Positions 11,401 to 24,000 of a stretch of DNA of 64,000 nt are shown one piece after another (position 1 is the first letter of the stretch; every line of letters starts with the position of its first letter). Position numbers and translations under genes: made by a program. This DNA comes from Anaeramoeba ignava (Eukaryota > Metamonada > Anaeramoebidae), in assembly GCA_028826165.1 (NCBI GenBank), contig JAPDFW010000067.1:310001-374000 (forward strand), written 5' to 3'. Under the pieces are notes generated by a model, which worked only from the letters and a program-made list of their open reading frames with translations, did no database searches and was not told where the DNA came from.

Positions 11401-13099
11401 TTTAATTATAAATTTAATTATAAATATAATTATAAATATAATTATAAATTTAATTATAAATTTAATTATAAATTTTGTTATAAATATAATTATAAATTTA
11501 ATTATAAATTTAATTATAAATATAATTATAAATTTAATAGATAAATTTAATTATAAATTTAATTATAAATTTAATTATAAATTTAATTATAAATTTAATT
11601 ATAAATTTAATTATAAATTTAATTATAAATATAATTATAAATATAATATAAATATAATTATAAATATAATTATAAATATAATAGATAAATTTAATTATAA
11701 ATTTAATTATAAATTTAATTATAAATTTAATTATAAATTTAATTATAAATATAATTATAAATTTAATAGATAAATTTAATTATAAATATAATTATAAATA
11801 TAATTATAAATTTAATTATAAATTTAATTATAAATATAATTATAAATATAATTATAAAATTTATTATAAACTTAATTATAAATATAATTATAAATATAAT
11901 TATAAATATAATTATAAATTTATAAATATAAATAAATAATTATAAATTTAATTATAAATATAATTATAAATATAATTATAAATATAATTATAAATTTAAT
12001 TATAAATATAATTATAAATTTAATTATAAATATAATAGATAAATATAATTATAAATATAAATATAAATTTAATTATAAATTTAATTATAAATTTAATAGA
12101 TAAATATAATTATAAGTTTAATTATAAATATACTTATAAATTTAATTATAAACTTAATTATAAAGATAATAGATAAATTTAATAGATAAATATAATTATA
12201 AATTTAATTATAAATTTGTTTATAAATTTAATTATAAATATAATTATAAAATTTATTATAAACTTAATTATAAATTTAATAGATAAATTTTGAAATAAAT
12301 ATAATAGATAAATTTAATTATAAATATAATAGATAAATTTAATTATAAATATAATTATAAATATAATAGATAAATATAATAGATAAATATAATAGATAAA
12401 TATAATAGATAAATTTAATTATAAATTTAATTATAAATATAATTATAAAATTTATTATAAATTTAATTATAAATTTAATAGATAAATTTTGAAATAAATT
12501 TAATAGATAAATTTTGAAATAAATTTAATAGATAAATTTAATAGATAAATTTAATTATAAATTTAATTATAAATATAATAGATAAATATAATAGATAAAA
12601 TTAATAGATAAATTAAAAATAGTTTAGGAAATTTATTCCCAAATATGATTGAAAAATCACTTGAAATATTAGATGAATTAGAATTAAAAGATAATGAATG
12701 GGGAACAAGAGAAATAACAGCAGAAGATATACTTGAACCACCAAAAACACTTCCACCAATAATTAAAATTATTTGTTCAAATTCTGAAAAATTTTTCTAT
12801 AAATTTGGAAATAATCCATCATATATTATATTTCAAAATAATTATTGCACTTGTCCTTCTTTTTATTTTCAAGTTATTAAAAAAAAAACTCAATCTTTAG
12901 TAAAAAAAAAATTTGGTTTTTGAATTTATTTAATTAATTTTTAATTTGATTTTCTTCTTTTTTAAAGTGTAAACACCAACTTACAATTAAACTTGCTAAT
13001 TATTCTGGAATGATTAAATCTTGTTTTGTTTCTGAAGAAGAATATACAAATATACTTTCCAAAAATTTAGAAATTTCCAAAAAAAGAAAAGAAATTTAA
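8477..13099 (+). CDS. ZSWIM7: ZSWIM7/SWS1 homologue (Shu complex)
   Basis: SWIM zinc-finger protein of 165 residues. SWS1 pairs with a RAD51 paralogue (SWSAP1-type) and promotes RAD51 filament formation in homologous recombination. Exons: 8477-8537, 8629-8656 (a 28-nt micro-exon), 12623-12899, 12968-13099; phases 1, 2, 0 all agree. The C-terminal half gives YCTCPSFYFQV, then CKHQLTIKLANY: the CxC..CxH SWIM motif with the spacing and flanks of ZSWIM7. The Cys/His pairs are split by the last intron. NLFPNMIEKSLEILDE matches the LFGSSATQALDLVD region of human ZSWIM7. A 25-residue insert rich in acidic residues and Pro separates these parts. Intron 2 is 3966 nt and contains the inverted-repeat element. 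The exact acceptor at 12623 was chosen because it alone keeps frame. Confidence 0.8.
8657..9225. repeat. TAATTATAAATT satellite, left part of ZSWIM7 intron 2
   Basis: About 570 bp of ATAATTATAAATTTAATTATAAA-type units with GATAAATTTAATA variants. It begins at the donor GTAAATTTAATT and runs up to the TTAA beside the inserted element. The same repeat resumes at the other side of the element, so the element split one array. Confidence 0.85.
9226..10585. mobile_element. 1.36 kb element with inverted ends inside an intron satellite
   Basis: A block of unique sequence inserted in the middle of the ZSWIM7 intron satellite. Left end AGCCAGACTCCGG (9226 on) and the reverse complement of the right end, AGGCAGACTCCGG (10585 back), match at 12 of 13 bases. 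A second inverted pair, AGTCATCCAAAA, lies at 9251-9262 and 10520-10531. Both sides are flanked by TTAA, compatible with a piggyBac-type target duplication, but TTAA is common in this satellite, so the evidence is weak. Inside is a 470-bp (AATAATCAA)n tract and no recognisable transposase; an Asn-Asn-Gln frame open to a stop near 10165 has no start codon. I read it as a non-autonomous or decayed DNA transposon. Confidence 0.6.
9628..10098 (+). repeat. (AATAATCAA)n microsatellite in the element
   Basis: Nine-base units AATAATCAA with AATAACCAA and AATAATGAA variants. One frame reads as Asn-Asn-Gln, the others as Ile/Lys/Thr; none has a convincing start. The same nonamer family encodes the NNQ/NNE tracts of the transposase-like gene at 56941-61768. 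Confidence 0.8.
10586..12610. repeat. TAATTATAAATT satellite, right part of ZSWIM7 intron 2
   Basis: About 2.0 kb of AATTTAATTATAAAT units, with patches of GATAAATTTAATA and GATAAATATAATA. It ends about 15 bases before the acceptor used at 12623. No gene is visible inside. Confidence 0.85.
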
Positions 13100-13236
13100 A
13101 ACAAATTCAATTTTAATTTTATTTATATTGTTTTAATTAAAGACTGAAAAAATTTCCCTAAAAATAACTTTTTTTTCATTTTTCATTTTTCATTTTTCAT
13201 TTTTCTTTTTTTCTTTTTTTCATTTTTTTAAAAAAT

Positions 13237-16200
13237 ATGTCAAAAAAAACTAGAAAAATCCATCAACATCATTTAACGGAATTATCCAAACTTTTAAGAA
13301 AAGATGGAAAACAAAAAACATTTAACAATTTAAATCAAAACGGATTTGTTTTAGTATCAAACCCATCAAACTCATCAAATATAATAAGAAAAATAGGGCA
13401 TTCAATAGATCAAAGCAACGAAAATTTAAATTACAAAGAAATTCTTAAAAACAGAATAAAATTCACAACTTTTTTAACAAGAGAAAAATTAAGTTTGAAA
13501 TTCCATCAACGAATACAAGCAGATTCATGCGATAATTGCAACTCAATATTCACTGAACTCAACAAAAAGCATTTGTGTGATATTTGTGGAGGCTTTTTTT
13601 GTTCTCAATGTGTTAAATTTATAGTTACAGAATCTTTTGGTTTTGACTCTGAAATTTGTACTTGTGAAAATTGTTCAATTCAATTTGAAAATTATCAAAA
13701 AAAACCAAATTATCCAAATCAAATCGTTGGAAATCAACAGTCAAATTTGGATATTCCTAATGAATATTCCCTTCAAAGTTTATCTAAAACAAATCCTTTT
13801 CCAAAAAAGTTTTTGGAACAGAAAAATCATTTTGAAAAAAATAATCTTGAAAAAAATAATCTTCAATCAAAAGAAAATATCCAAGAACTCTCACAAGAAA
13901 TCGAAATTAAAAGAAGAACAATCAACGAAATGAAAGGCGATAAGCTAAAAAAAATCAAATACAAAGAAGAATCAATTAAAGATTATGAAATTCAATTCCA
14001 AAATGCTCATTTGAAGAGATTGAAAAATAAAAATATAAAATCAGACAAGAAATTATTAAGAAGAGCAATAACGTCTCCTGAATCTTCTCTTCAAGAAATT
14101 TATCACAAACCAGAAAAAAATCGACCGATTGAAACCAATACAAAAAGAAAAAATATTTGTAAAAAAATTAAATTTGAAATTAAAATGAAACTAAATTAAA
14201 TTAAATTTTAATTTATATTTTAATTTTGAAGGTAAAATCAAGTTGCCGCAATTTAATTTCATTCGCAATTATTTTTTAACTGTTTTCAAATCACAAAATT
14301 CAGAAAAACCAAAAGAACCAAAAGAAATCATGACTAGACTCAAAAGACACATGCTTAATCTTACAGAAAATGAAAACATTCATATACAAAATATCATCAA
14401 GGAATCACTCAAACTCAAAGAACTCGATTCAGAAAAATGGACTGAAATCATTTCCTTGATTTCGGAAGAAGCAGACTCAATCATCCAAAAATATTTGAAC
14501 GATACTTACTCAAAAACACATCAAATAAGAACACCTTTTAATACAGAAAACAGCGCAGAAAATCAGAACAAAAACATTGATATCAACTTCGGAATCAAGG
14601 AGCATTTAAAAATCAAGCGAATTTCAGGCGGAAATCCAATGGATTCGGAGATGATCAACGGAATCATTTTTTCCAACAACGTGATCCACAAAAAAATGAG
14701 AACTTATATTAAAAATCCAAGAGTATTATTATTTAAAGGGTTTATCGACTATTGCCACAACTTCAAATATCCTGAAAATATATTTGCTTTCTCTTCAGAA
14801 ACGAACAAGCAAAACCAGTTGAGAATTTTTTCTGTGGATTCAGTTCTGATGAACGAGAAAAAATTTCTGAATGAAATTGCTGATCAAATTATTGAATTGA
14901 AACCAGACCTTATTTTTGTGGAGAAGTCAATGTCAGGAATTGTCATTGACACGTTGTGCCAACATAACATCACGGTGATTGTCAATGTCAAGATTAAGAT
15001 ACTCACAAAATTAGCAGAATTCACAGGCACAAAAATTATTGAATCACTTAAAGAAGAACTACAATCATCGCAAGTCGGAACCTGCCAAGAATTCTTTATA
15101 TATTCATTTCCTTCTGAAGTTTATCAGAAACCCTTTTTGAATAGGATTTCCAACCAAGAATATGGGATTATTGAAGAAAAACCTCCATCAGGAAAAACTA
15201 TTGTTTGTGTTCGTGATACAAACATAAAGGTTCCAAATTGCTCAATAATTTTGCGAGGAGAATCAAACGAGCAACTCTCCAAAATCAAGGAAATTGTTAA
15301 ATTCGCTGTTTTTCTTTATCGAAATGCCTTTTTGGAATCTCATTTATATTTTGAATTAAGAGGAACTTTTTCATCCAAATTTGATCACAAAAACCATCAA
15401 AATTCTCAATCAAGAATCCTCTCAACTTCTCCCCATATTAATTTTCTTTCGCAGATAATTGTTAAAAAGCGGGTCGAGTGCGAAAAGCAATCAGAAAATG
15501 AAACTCAAAAATTGTTGGTTAAGGATGTAATGGGAGAGAAAGAAAAGCAAAAGCAAAAGCAAAGACAAACAAAGAAAAGATCCAAATTAAATTTTATAAC
15601 AAAAAGAATTCAAGAAGTTTTGAATTCGGGACAATCAAAAGATGAGCAAAAACCACAAATTTCAGAAGGAGAAGAAGAAGAAAAAAAGAAGAATGAAAAT
15701 ATAAGTGAAAATATAAGTGAAAATATAAGTGAAAATGAAAATGAAAATGAAAGTGAAAATGAAAATGAAAATCAAAGTGAAAATGAAAATGAAAATATAA
15801 ATGAAAATGATCCAAAATTGCAAAATTCAAGTTTGAAATTTGAAATATCTCTGTCATTAGAAGAAGAGAAAATCAAGATTATTGATGAATCAAGAAGAGA
15901 TCTTTTTCAGCATTTGAGCATCATTTTTCTCACTACAAATTGGAGAAAGCAGTATTCTCTTGGAAAGAAAGAAGGAATTGAGAAGACAATATTGCAGAAA
16001 AAAATGATATATTATTACAAAAGAACAGACATGACATTAGGACAATTTTTGGAAAACGAATGCTTTTCAAATGAGCACTATTTGGAGTTGGAAGATATCA
16101 CAAATCAAAACTCAGTAAAAACACAGATAAATTTTGAAGAAAATTTAGTGAGCACTCAAAAAGGCATTTCCCTGCAAGAACCAGAACAAAAATTAATAGG

Positions 16201-18700
16201 ATATGTTCAAACAATCTTCCACAACCAAGATTGTTTGTGGATATTCTTGCAGAAACAGGGAAATCATTCTTTATTAAAAAATTCAAACTCAAATATCCAA
16301 ATTTGGACATATTGTCCGTTATGCCAAAAAAGCACAGAACCTATTGCTTTATCATCTGATAGCTGGATGTATTCTTTTGGCAAATTTCTTGAGATTACGT
16401 TTTACGACAAAAACCTGCAAACGCAAAAGGATATCACTCTTAAAACATGCAATCACTCCATAAACGATACACACTTTAAATTCTTTGCCTTTAAAGGAAT
16501 GGTTGCTTGCTTTATTCACGAAAAAATACAAGTTTTGGATATTGTTTTTTCATCTTCAAATTACAAATCAATCCAAACTCAAAAATTTGTCGAATCAGCC
16601 AAACAATTCATGACAGCATTGATTGATGTGATGATTCAAAACAGCTATTTATATATCACCAAAAAAATACAGAAATATCAATTTATTCTTGAAAATATAA
16701 ACAGAAAAAAAAATATCACTTTCTCAAAACAAGAAATTGAAGAACAAGAGAAATTGCTATTAAAACTGTCGCAATATTCAGGTTTTATCAAAGAAGAAAA
16801 AGAGATCTTTGATAAGCAAATTACTAATCCTCATTTGAAACCCTTTAGAACTAACCAAATTAAGCAGAGTTTATTCCAAACAATTTTGAAGTGGAGTGGA
16901 ATTTTTGATTCAGTAAAAGAAAAAATCAAAAAACAACTTAAACAGAAGGAGAAGTATCAACAACAAAAGCAGCAGCAAGACTACGATCAAAAATATAATC
17001 GACATTCAAGCGAAAACCAAATACAAACCCAAAATGAAAATCAAAATCAAAATGAAAACGAAAATCAAAATCAAAATCAAAATCAAAATCAAAATCAAAA
17101 TCAAAATCAAAATCAAAATCAAAATCAAAATCAAAATCAAAATCAAAATCAAAATCAAAATCAAAACGAAAATGAAAAAACTCTCTCTATAAAAACCACT
17201 GAATCAAAAATCTTCAAAATGATACAAGAAAGAGATTACTTTGATATTGGGTATAAATACCAAAGCGATGATAACGAAGATAGTGATGATACATCTGATC
17301 AAGAATTCATTGCAGTAAAAAAAGAACCGAAAAAAACTGCGAACATGAAAGAAAAAGAAAAAGAAAAAGAAAAAGAAACCAAAAATGACATGTTAGCGAA
17401 ACAACCTCAATACAACATCGACAAACTAATCCAAGAAATATATTATGACATTGCACCAGATGAAGTACCTGATTTGAATTCGCTTCTTGAAAAGGAATCA
17501 AAATCTTGCGTGCATATTTCCTGCGGAATTAAAAACAGATTGGTTGTGATTTATCCCTCTGATCCAATCTCAGTTGTCGCTCATAGTTTAAACTCATCAG
17601 AGTATCGGAGCGGATTGAAAGAATTGGGGAAGTTAATTTCATCAGGATACCAGGAAAAAAACATTAGTTTGTTCAGGAAGTTCATAGTTTCCGAGGATAA
17701 AAACTCGATCATAATATCAAACAACGATAGCCAAACAAAATTGAAAGTGGATTGCATTGTGTTTTATTCAAAACAATTCGAGGCATTAAGAAGAATATTT
17801 TTTGCGCAAACAGGAATTTCTCACTCAGATTTTATTCATTCAATCACAAAAAGCAGGAAAATCAAGGAACTTAAAGAACATCAAGAATCAAGTTCTCTTA
17901 AAGAATCAACAATGTCAATTACTCTTGATGGTCGTTTTTTGGTGAAGAAAATCACTCGTTCGCAATTTTTGTCATTTACCCAAATGGAAAAGAATTATTT
18001 CCAATATATGGAAAAGAAAATTTACGAGGGACTTCCCTCAATGCTAGTTCAAATATTGGGACTGTTCAGAATCACTTTGATTCAAGAAAAAAAAGCAGAA
18101 ACTCACGACTTGATAATTATGGAAAATATTTTCAACGGAAGATCAGTTTCCAAAATTTACTACTTAAAATTCCAAGAAAAGAAAAGAAAAGAAGCTGAAA
18201 ATCAACCCAGCGAAATTAATTACTACGACCCTCAAGATTTGGAGTCAGGAAACAAGCAGGAAAATGAAGAAACAAATCCACAAAATGCTTTTTCCAATTT
18301 TTTGAACTTGAATGATGCGAAAAATTCCATTTTTGGAACACCTTTTCTTTGTGACGAAGTGGCAAAAAGCAAGCTAATTGTTCATGTTGCAAATGATACC
18401 TTATTTCTTTCCAAGATGGGGATTGTGGATTATTTACTTGTTGTTGGAATTGATGAAATTCAACATGAATTTGTAGTTGGAATAATTGATTATTTTAAAC
18501 AATCTTCATCTGATAAAAGTTCAGGTTTGAAACTTATCCAAGAAAAACTTTTTAAGAAGAAAAAAACTGTTTCAGAAGATGATTACAAATCTAATTTCAG
18601 ACAAGGAGTTGCGAAATATTTTGTTTCTATTCCACATAAATTTTCAGTTCGACCAAATACAAAACAAAATTTAAGAAAGAAGAATTTTTATCAGAATTGA
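13237..18700 (+). CDS. Fab1/PIKfyve-like phosphoinositide kinase
   Basis: Fab1 makes PI(3,5)P2 on endolysosomes. First segment 13237-14199: an FYVE-type zinc finger at residues about 97-147 (DSCDNC, CDICGGFFCSQC, CTCENC). The zinc Cys pairs are present, but the basic RRHHCR motif that binds PI3P is reduced to KKHLCD. Second segment 14243-18700: Fab1-type chaperonin-like domain (INGIIFSNNVIHKKM, PDLIFVEKSMSGI, IILRGESNEQL), Cys-rich region with CPLC, NQ-rich linkers, and a C-terminal PIPK domain. PIPK residues: DGRFLVKK (ATP Lys kept), DTLFLSKMGIVDYLLVVG (catalytic Asp kept), VVGIIDY (metal Asp kept), but the usual DLKGS is YLKFQ. The junction between segments is unresolved: donor GTAAAA at 14159 and acceptors at 14230 or 14242 do not keep frame, so a one-base slip or a missed site is likely. 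Two separate genes are less likely. Confidence 0.75.
17035..17175 (+). repeat. coding (AATCAA)n tract in Fab1-like gene
   Basis: About 20 pure AATCAA hexamers encode an Asn-Gln repeat in the linker between the chaperonin-like/Cys-rich part and the kinase domain. A shorter AATGAA/AATATAAGTGAA tract at 15690-15810 encodes Asn-Glu/Ser repeats in the same protein. Confidence 0.85.
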
Positions 18701-18857
18701 TTTAGATTAAATTAAATATTGATTTAAATTAAATATTGAATTGATTTCTTTTTTTTAGTTTAATTTTACTTTTTGTTTTCTTTGAGGAAACAATTTTAAA
18801 AACAAAAATAAAAACAACAAAATTATTTTTTTCATTTTCATTTTTATTTTCCCAAAA

Positions 18858-20123
18858 ATGAATCAACCAAAACCTTTTTATGAATTGAATTTAAAAGAAG
18901 AAAATATTTATAAATGGGAAGAAATTGTCACAATTGTATCAGATTTGGGATCTTTTGTATCTAAAACTGGATTTGCCGGAATGAAATTTCCCATTCAACT
19001 TTTTGCTTCAGTAGTTGGTGGACCAAAATATAAGCAAATTATGGTTGGAATGGGAGGAAAAGATACATATGTCGGAGATGAGGCAATATCCAAAACAGGA
19101 ATTTTGAATTTATATTATCCAATTCAAAGGGGAATTATTACTAATTGGGATGATTGGGAAAAAATTATTCACCATCATTTTTATAATGAATTAAGAGCTG
19201 CTCCTGAAGAGCATCCAATGCTATTTATCCAGCCACCTCTAACTTCAAAATCAGCCAAAGAGAAGATTCTCCAAATCATGATGGAAACTTTTTGTGTTCC
19301 TGCTTTTTATTCAGCTAATCCAGCTGTTTTATCTTTATTTGCTTTGGGAAAGAAAACAGGAATTGTTTTGGAAAGTGGAGCTGCTGTTACTCATTGTGTT
19401 CCTGTTTTTCAAGGTATTGATTTACCTTATCAGACCCAAAAACTCAACTTGGGTGGAAATGATTCCTCAAAATATTTCAATCAATTATTATCCAAAAAAG
19501 GTTATTCCTTTGAAAATTATTCCCAAGAAATATTCCTTAAAGAAATTAAAGAAAAATTTGCTTATGTTTCCTTTGATTTTCAAGAAGAAATGATGCTTGA
19601 TGAAAAAAAAATTCAAATTGAAAAAGAAGATCTTGAGAATCGCAAGTTTATTTTCGGAAAAGAACTTTTTCAAGTTCCAGAAATTCTTTTTCAACCTTCT
19701 TTATTTCAAAATGAAAATGAAAATCAAAATCAAAATCAAAATGAAAATGAAAATCAAAATGAAAATGAAAATCAAAATCAAAATCAAAATCAAAATCAAC
19801 AAAAAGGAATTCCTGAATTGATTTGTGATTCCATTTTAAAATGTGATAAAGATATCCAAAAAGAATTAATGAGTAATATTGTTTTATCAGGAGGATCAAC
19901 TTTATTTCCAGGTTTTGTTGAAAGATTGAGAAAAGAATTATCGAAATCAAAATTGTTTGAAGATTTGAATGATATTAATATTATAGCTCCTGATGAAAGA
20001 AGATTTTTAAGTTGGATCGGAGGATCATGTTTAGGTTATAATTCTGTTTTTGAAAAGATGTGGGTTTCAAACGAAGAATATGATGAATATGGACCAACAA
20101 TGATACATAAAAAATGTTTTTGA
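18858..20123 (+). CDS. divergent actin-like protein with NQ insertion
   Basis: A 421-residue actin-fold protein, single exon. Recognisable actin segments: GFAGMKFPIQLFASVVG, YVGDEA, YPIQRGIITNWDDWEKI, TGIVLESGAAVTHCVPV, LSGGSTLFPGFVERL, WIGGSCLG and a C-terminal KKCF. Nucleotide loops are altered: phosphate loop 1 is DLGSFVSKTG instead of DNGSGMCKAG, loop 2 is ESGAAVTH instead of DSGDGVTH, so Asp154 is Glu and Asp157 is Ala by actin numbering; His161 is kept. About 30 Asn/Gln/Glu residues are inserted near residue 284, in subdomain 4/3, with a further acidic insert before it. This is an orphan actin or actin-related protein, not conventional actin; polymerisation cannot be predicted. It follows the Fab1-like gene by 157 bp on the same strand. 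Confidence 0.8.
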   Translation: MNQPKPFYELNLKEENIYKWEEIVTIVSDLGSFVSKTGFAGMKFPIQLFASVVGGPKYKQIMVGMGGKDTYVGDEAISKTGILNLYYPIQRGIITNWDDWEKIIHHHFYNELRAAPEEHPMLFIQPPLTSKSAKEKILQIMMETFCVPAFYSANPAVLSLFALGKKTGIVLESGAAVTHCVPVFQGIDLPYQTQKLNLGGNDSSKYFNQLLSKKGYSFENYSQEIFLKEIKEKFAYVSFDFQEEMMLDEKKIQIEKEDLENRKFIFGKELFQVPEILFQPSLFQNENENQNQNQNENENQNENENQNQNQNQNQQKGIPELICDSILKCDKDIQKELMSNIVLSGGSTLFPGFVERLRKELSKSKLFEDLNDINIIAPDERRFLSWIGGSCLGYNSVFEKMWVSNEEYDEYGPTMIHKKCF

Positions 20124-21053
20124 TTTTTGATTTTTGATTTAATTTGATTTGATTTTGATTTGATTTGATTTTATTTTGATTTTTAATTTTTAATTTTTAA
20201 TTTTTGATTTTTGATTTTTGATTTTGATTTTTAATTTTTAATTTTTAATTTTTGATTTTTGATTTATGATTTTTTTGATTTTTGATTTTTGATTTTTGAT
20301 TTTTGATTTTTGATTTTTGATTTTTGATTTTTGATTTGATTTGATTTAATTTAATTTAATTTGATTTGATTTGATTTGATTTGATTTAATTTGATTTGAT
20401 TTAATTTGATTTGATTTAATTTGATTTAATTTGATTTAATTTGATTTGATTTGATTTTGATTTAATTTTTGAAATGAATTTATGATTTTTGATTTGATTT
20501 AATTTGATTTAATTTGGTTTGATTTGATTTGATTTGATTTTTAATTTGATTTGATTTGATTTGATTTGATTTTTGATTTGATTTGATTTGATTTGATTTA
20601 ATTTGATTTAATTTGATTTGATTTGATTTTTGATTTGATTTTTGAAATGAATTTATGATTTTTGATTTGATTTAATTCGATTTAATTTGGTTTGATTTGA
20701 TTTGATTTGATTTAATTTGATTTAATTTGATTTAATTTGATTTGATTTGATTTGATTTGATTTTTGATTTGATTTGATTTGATTTGATTTAATTTGATTT
20801 GATTTGATTTGATTTGATTTTTGATTTGATTTGATTTGATTTGATTTGATTTTTGAAATGAATTTATGATTTTGCTTTATTTTTTTTTGAGGAATTTTTC
20901 TTTAGGAAGAAAAAAAAAAAACCGGAAAAAAAAAATGAGTCTAAAAAAAGAAAAAAGGAAAAGGAAAAGGAAAAGGAAAGTAAAAGAGAAGAAGAATCAA
21001 GGAAAACTTTTTTTAAAAAAAGCAAATGAAAGAAAGAAAGAAAGAAAGAAAGA
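20124..21053. repeat. TTTGATTTGATTTAA repeat between convergent genes
   Basis: About 740 bp of TTTGATTTGATT and TTTTTGATTTTTGA units directly after the actin-like stop codon, then about 190 bases of purine-rich sequence up to the CCT7 stop. A Lys/Arg-rich ORF at 20866-21057 is only translated AAG/AAA repeat. No gene is visible; both neighbours end here. Confidence 0.75.
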
Positions 21054-24000
21054 TTAAAATCTTGCGCCTCTTGTGGGTCTTAGCATTTGTTTTTGTTGTT
21101 GAATTTGTTTGTTTTGTTCTTCACTTGAATTAGGATTTTTAACGGTTTGATCGACAGAAAGAATCAAACAAGCAGCTTCAGTAGCTGCATTAATAGCGTT
21201 TCTTTTGATTAAACTTGGTTCCCAAACGAAAGTTTTAAAAGTGTCACAAACATCTTCATTATCAATATCAACGCCGATCCACATTTTATCAGGATTTGGA
21301 TCAGCATGTTCTTTTCTGAGCTTATTAAGAATAGCCATTGCATCAAAACCCGCGTTTTCTGCGAGTTGTTTTGGTGTTATTTCTAATGCTTTTGCAAATG
21401 CTTCGATTAAAATTTGTTCTTTTCCAAAAATTTTTTTTGCGTGTTCAATTAAATATCGACTTAATTCCATCTCAATGGCTCCTCCTCCAGCAACAATTGT
21501 GTTGTTTTTAATTGCTCTTTTTACTATCATGATTGAATCGTGAAGTGATCTTTCCATCTCGTTAAGGAATTGTTCTGCTCCTCCCCGTAATATTATTGTT
21601 GATGTTGATTTGTGTGGGAATCCTGATAAAATGTTGTATCTTTCTTTTCCCATTTGTTTTTCTTCCATTAGATCGCATTCTCCAAGCATTTCATGAGTTA
21701 GTTTGCTAACTGTTGATTGGATTTGTTTTCCTGTTGCTTTGCTTAATCTATTCAAGTCCTTTTTTGAATTTTTTTATTTATTTTTTTATTTATTTGAATA
21801 TTTATTTTAAATATTTTTTTGAATATTTATTTTGAATATTTTGAATATTTTGAATATTTTTTTGAATATTTATTTTGAATATTTATTTTTGAATATTTAT
21901 TTTGAATATTTATTTTTGAATATTTATTTTTGAATATTTTTAAATATTTATTTTGAATATTTATTTTGAATATTTATTTTTGAATATTTTGAATATTTTT
22001 ATTTATTTTGAATATTTATTTTTGAATATTTTTAAATATTTATTTTGAATATTTATTTTAAATATTTATTTTGAATATATATTTTAAATATTTTTAAATA
22101 TATATTTTGAATATTTTTAAATATTTATTTTGAATATTTATTTTTGAATATTTTTGAATATTTTAAATATTTTTATTTATTTTTGAATGTTTTACTTCTT
22201 CAGGAACTCTTCCTGCACAAAATACATCTCTATCTGCAAAATATTGTGTTGCTAAATCTCCAATAGCTAATCTTGATAATACAACATTTGCACCTGCTTT
22301 AACAATAGTATCTAACTTTTTATAAATAATATCCCATTCTGCATCAATAATTGATTGATATTCCTAAATAAAATTAAAAATAAATAAAAAGAAATAAAAA
22401 GAAATAAAAAGAAATTTAAAATTTAAATTAAAAATTAAAATTAAATTACTTGTGGATCTTCAATTCTAACTTCAGCTCCTGTTTTTTCACTTTTTAATTC
22501 TAATTCAACATTTAATAACGCAATTTTTGGTTTTATGAATTTTTTTGGTTGTTGTTCAAAACCAGCATATGAGAAAGTTTTTTTAAAGGCAACACCATCA
22601 ATAAACAAAGAATCTTGCATTGCACCTCCACTTACTTTCTTGATTCCAATTAAATCTAAGTCTAATAATTCTTGATCCAAATTTGTTACAGCTTTAACAA
22701 CAATTTTTGAAAAGAATTCTTTATAACTTGCTATCAATTTAGAATTTAAAGCTGTTCCTGCACATTTTTCTAGCATTTCTAGTGATTTATCTTTATCTGT
22801 TGTGTCTATTTTTACTGCAATTTCATCTATTCTTTTTAAACAAAGTTGAGCAGCTTGTCGATAACTTTTGATGATTATTTTTGGATGAACATCATCTTCA
22901 ATGTATTTTTTAGCTTGTTTAAGTAATTCATAAGCTAAAATGACTACTGTTGTTGTTCCATCACCAACCTTTAATTTAATTTTAATTTTAATTTTAATTT
23001 AAATTTTTAATTTTGATTTTTAATTTTTAATTTTAAATTTAATATTAATTTTAATTTTAATTTTAATTTTAATTTTAATTTTAATTTTAATTTTAATTTT
23101 AATTTTAATTTCAATTTTAATTTTAATATTAATTTTAATTTTGATTTTATTTTTTAATTTTAATTTTTAATTTTAATTTTAATTTTATTTTTATTTTTAA
23201 TTTTATTTTTATTTTAATTTTAATTTTAATTTTAATTTTAATTTTAATATTAATTTTAATTTTAATTTTAATTTTGATTTTGATTTTAATTTTTAATTTT
23301 GATTTTGATTTGATTTGATTTTTAATTTAATTTTTAATTTTAATATTAATTTTGATTTTAAATTTTAATTTTAATTTTAATTTTAATTTTAATTTTAATT
23401 TTTGATTTGATTTTAATTTTGATTTTATTTTTAATTTTGATTTTAATTTTAATTTTGATTTTAATTTTTAATTTAATTTTAATTTAAATTTTTAATTTTA
23501 ATTTTAAATTTGATTTTAATTTTATTTTTAATTTTAATTTTAATTTTAATTTTATTTTTATTTTTATTTTTATTTTTAATTTTAATTTTATTTTTATTTT
23601 TGATTTTAATTTTAAATTTGATTTTAAATTTAATTTTAAATTTAATTTTAATTTTAATTTTAATTTTAATTTTTGATTTTAAATTTAATATTAATTTTAA
23701 TTTTAAATTTTAATTTTAATTTTGATTTTTTCTTTTTCTTGTAATTATAAAATTTCGATATTCCAATTTTTTTTAAAAAGAAAAAAATAATTTTAACAAG
23801 ACAAAAAAGAAAAAGAAAAATAAAAAAGAAAAATAAAAATAAAATTACTTCAGCATCTTGAGATTTAGCGATATCAACCAACGTTCTTGCAGCAGGATGA
23901 ACAATATCTAAAAGATCTAATATAGTAGCACCATCATTTGAAACTGTAGAATATCTTCCAGTATTAATTAATTTATCCATTCCTCTAGGACCTAAAGTTG

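Noticed and set aside
20866..21057. Lys/Arg-rich 63-residue ORF
   Set aside because: Purine tract GAAAGAAAG and AAAAGG read as codons; no other support, and it ends against the CCT7 3' end.
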